From Lachnospiraceae bacterium (GTDB lineage Bacteria > Bacillota > Clostridia > Lachnospirales > Lachnospiraceae), in the NCBI GenBank assembly GCA_022483465.1, contig JAKVNF010000001.1, forward strand, positions 1,426,001 through 1,490,000: a stretch of 64,000 nucleotides of DNA, read 5' to 3'. The notes beneath the pieces were generated by a model that worked only from the letters and a program-made list of their open reading frames with translations, was not told the origin of the DNA and made no database searches. Both the position numbers and the translations under genes were made by a program. The first letter of the stretch is position 1. Each line of letters begins with the position of its first letter. This document shows positions 63,624 to 64,000 of this stretch, one piece after another.

Positions 63624-64000
63624 TTATTCGAGCTCTCCTGCGATGTCAATGTTCTCACCGGTGATGCCGACAAAGGCGCCATTCTTTGCTTCCGCCGCAT
63701 CCTTGTGGGCAATCAGCCACTTGTTGGATGCGAACAGGAGGCGGTCCTCCGGGCACTTGCCGGGTGTCTTCGCGGTTCCGACGTTCGTCCCCTTCGGGAG
63801 AACGACGAGGACCTGGAAGCCCTTGTCTCTTGCTGCCTGGCAGGGTGCGTAGTGAAGTGTGGTCGCATAGACCTCCACCATGACGCCCGCCGGCACGCGG
63901 AATGCCTTCACGCAGGAGGAATCCAGAACCCAGTCTGTCATCTCGTCCTGCTTTGCGAGCAGGAGAATGAAGTCCTCCGTGCCGAGATTGAACTCACTGT
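63624..64000 (-). CDS. DUF4867 family protein (5' end outside window)
   Basis: At least 125 C-terminal residues are visible; the frame is open to the window edge (SEFNLGTEDFILLLAKQDE upstream of Met at 63941). Cupin-like pattern (VPAGVMVEVYATTLHYAPCQA, then VLVVLPKGTN). In Firmicutes this family sits beside xylulokinase and transketolase genes, so a role as sugar isomerase or sugar-binding protein is plausible but unproven. Confidence 0.8.
   Translation of the reverse strand, partial: SEFNLGTEDFILLLAKQDEMTDWVLDSSCVKAFRVPAGVMVEVYATTLHYAPCQAARDKGFQVLVVLPKGTNVGTAKTPGKCPEDRLLFASNKWLIAHKDAAEAKNGAFVGITGENIDIAGELE

Overview
The window looks like a chromosome segment of a GC-rich anaerobic Firmicute, probably a Lachnospiraceae-type gut or rumen Clostridium. 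The clues are DUF1667 and DUF4867 proteins, split transketolase genes, DUF1292, Gram-positive operon spacing with strong AGGAGG-type ribosome binding sites, a CcpA-type cre site, and many rho-independent terminators. The species cannot be named from the sequence. No tRNA, rRNA or CRISPR array was seen.

Layout. 1-2442: end of an oligopeptide ABC transporter operon (two ATPases) translationally coupled to coaX. 2498-7841: an IS3-family element that holds an IS4-family element, which in turn holds an IS30-family element; the whole stack sits inside the coaX terminator hairpin. 7882-12121: housekeeping genes (mrp, exodeoxyribonuclease III, apt, hypA, a NYN/OST-HTH protein). 11759-16568: glycerol catabolism block (DUF1667 protein, FAD oxidoreductase, glycerol-3-phosphate dehydrogenase-like flavoprotein, glpK) with two leader terminators that suggest antitermination control. 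16809-19709: IS66-family element, itself hit by a 308-bp MITE. 19917-33434: a solitary DnaK, a hydrolase, an unusual soluble sensor kinase, a DUF1292 protein, and an alpha-glucan/sugar set (GH13, lipid kinase, GH2, malQ, MFS). 33525-34254: gene remnants. 34569-48439: a Gram-positive polysaccharide-utilisation locus (GH78 rhamnosidase, GH127 arabinofuranosidase, a GH63-like enzyme, sugar ABC transporter) with its own YesMN-like two-component system. 48499-53504: an operon of an acid-sugar kinase, a racemase, a GntR regulator, a BKACE enzyme and two odd proteins. 53837-60190: a GH43 gene cut into three pieces by an IS1595 element and a 4.5-kb compound insertion (ISAzo13-type transposase, tyrosine recombinase, IS91-type transposase). 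60280-64000: pentose genes (split transketolase, xylB, DUF4867).

The main story is mobile DNA. Four apparently identical 308-bp elements (19168, 25133, 44627, 58480) share terminal inverted repeats starting GGCGTTAGT with two IS1595-family elements (46860-48046 and 54313-55526). Each of the six is flanked by an 8-9 bp direct duplication. They are best read as a young MITE family mobilised in trans by IS1595 transposase. Both genes of the two-component system of the polysaccharide locus are broken by this family: the kinase by a full IS1595 and the response regulator by a MITE. The downstream GH43 gene is broken by the other IS1595. In every case checked, removing the insert and one duplication restores the reading frame. 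The MITE also carries an 82-codon frame that is open through its right end; in two copies it fuses in frame to the interrupted gene.
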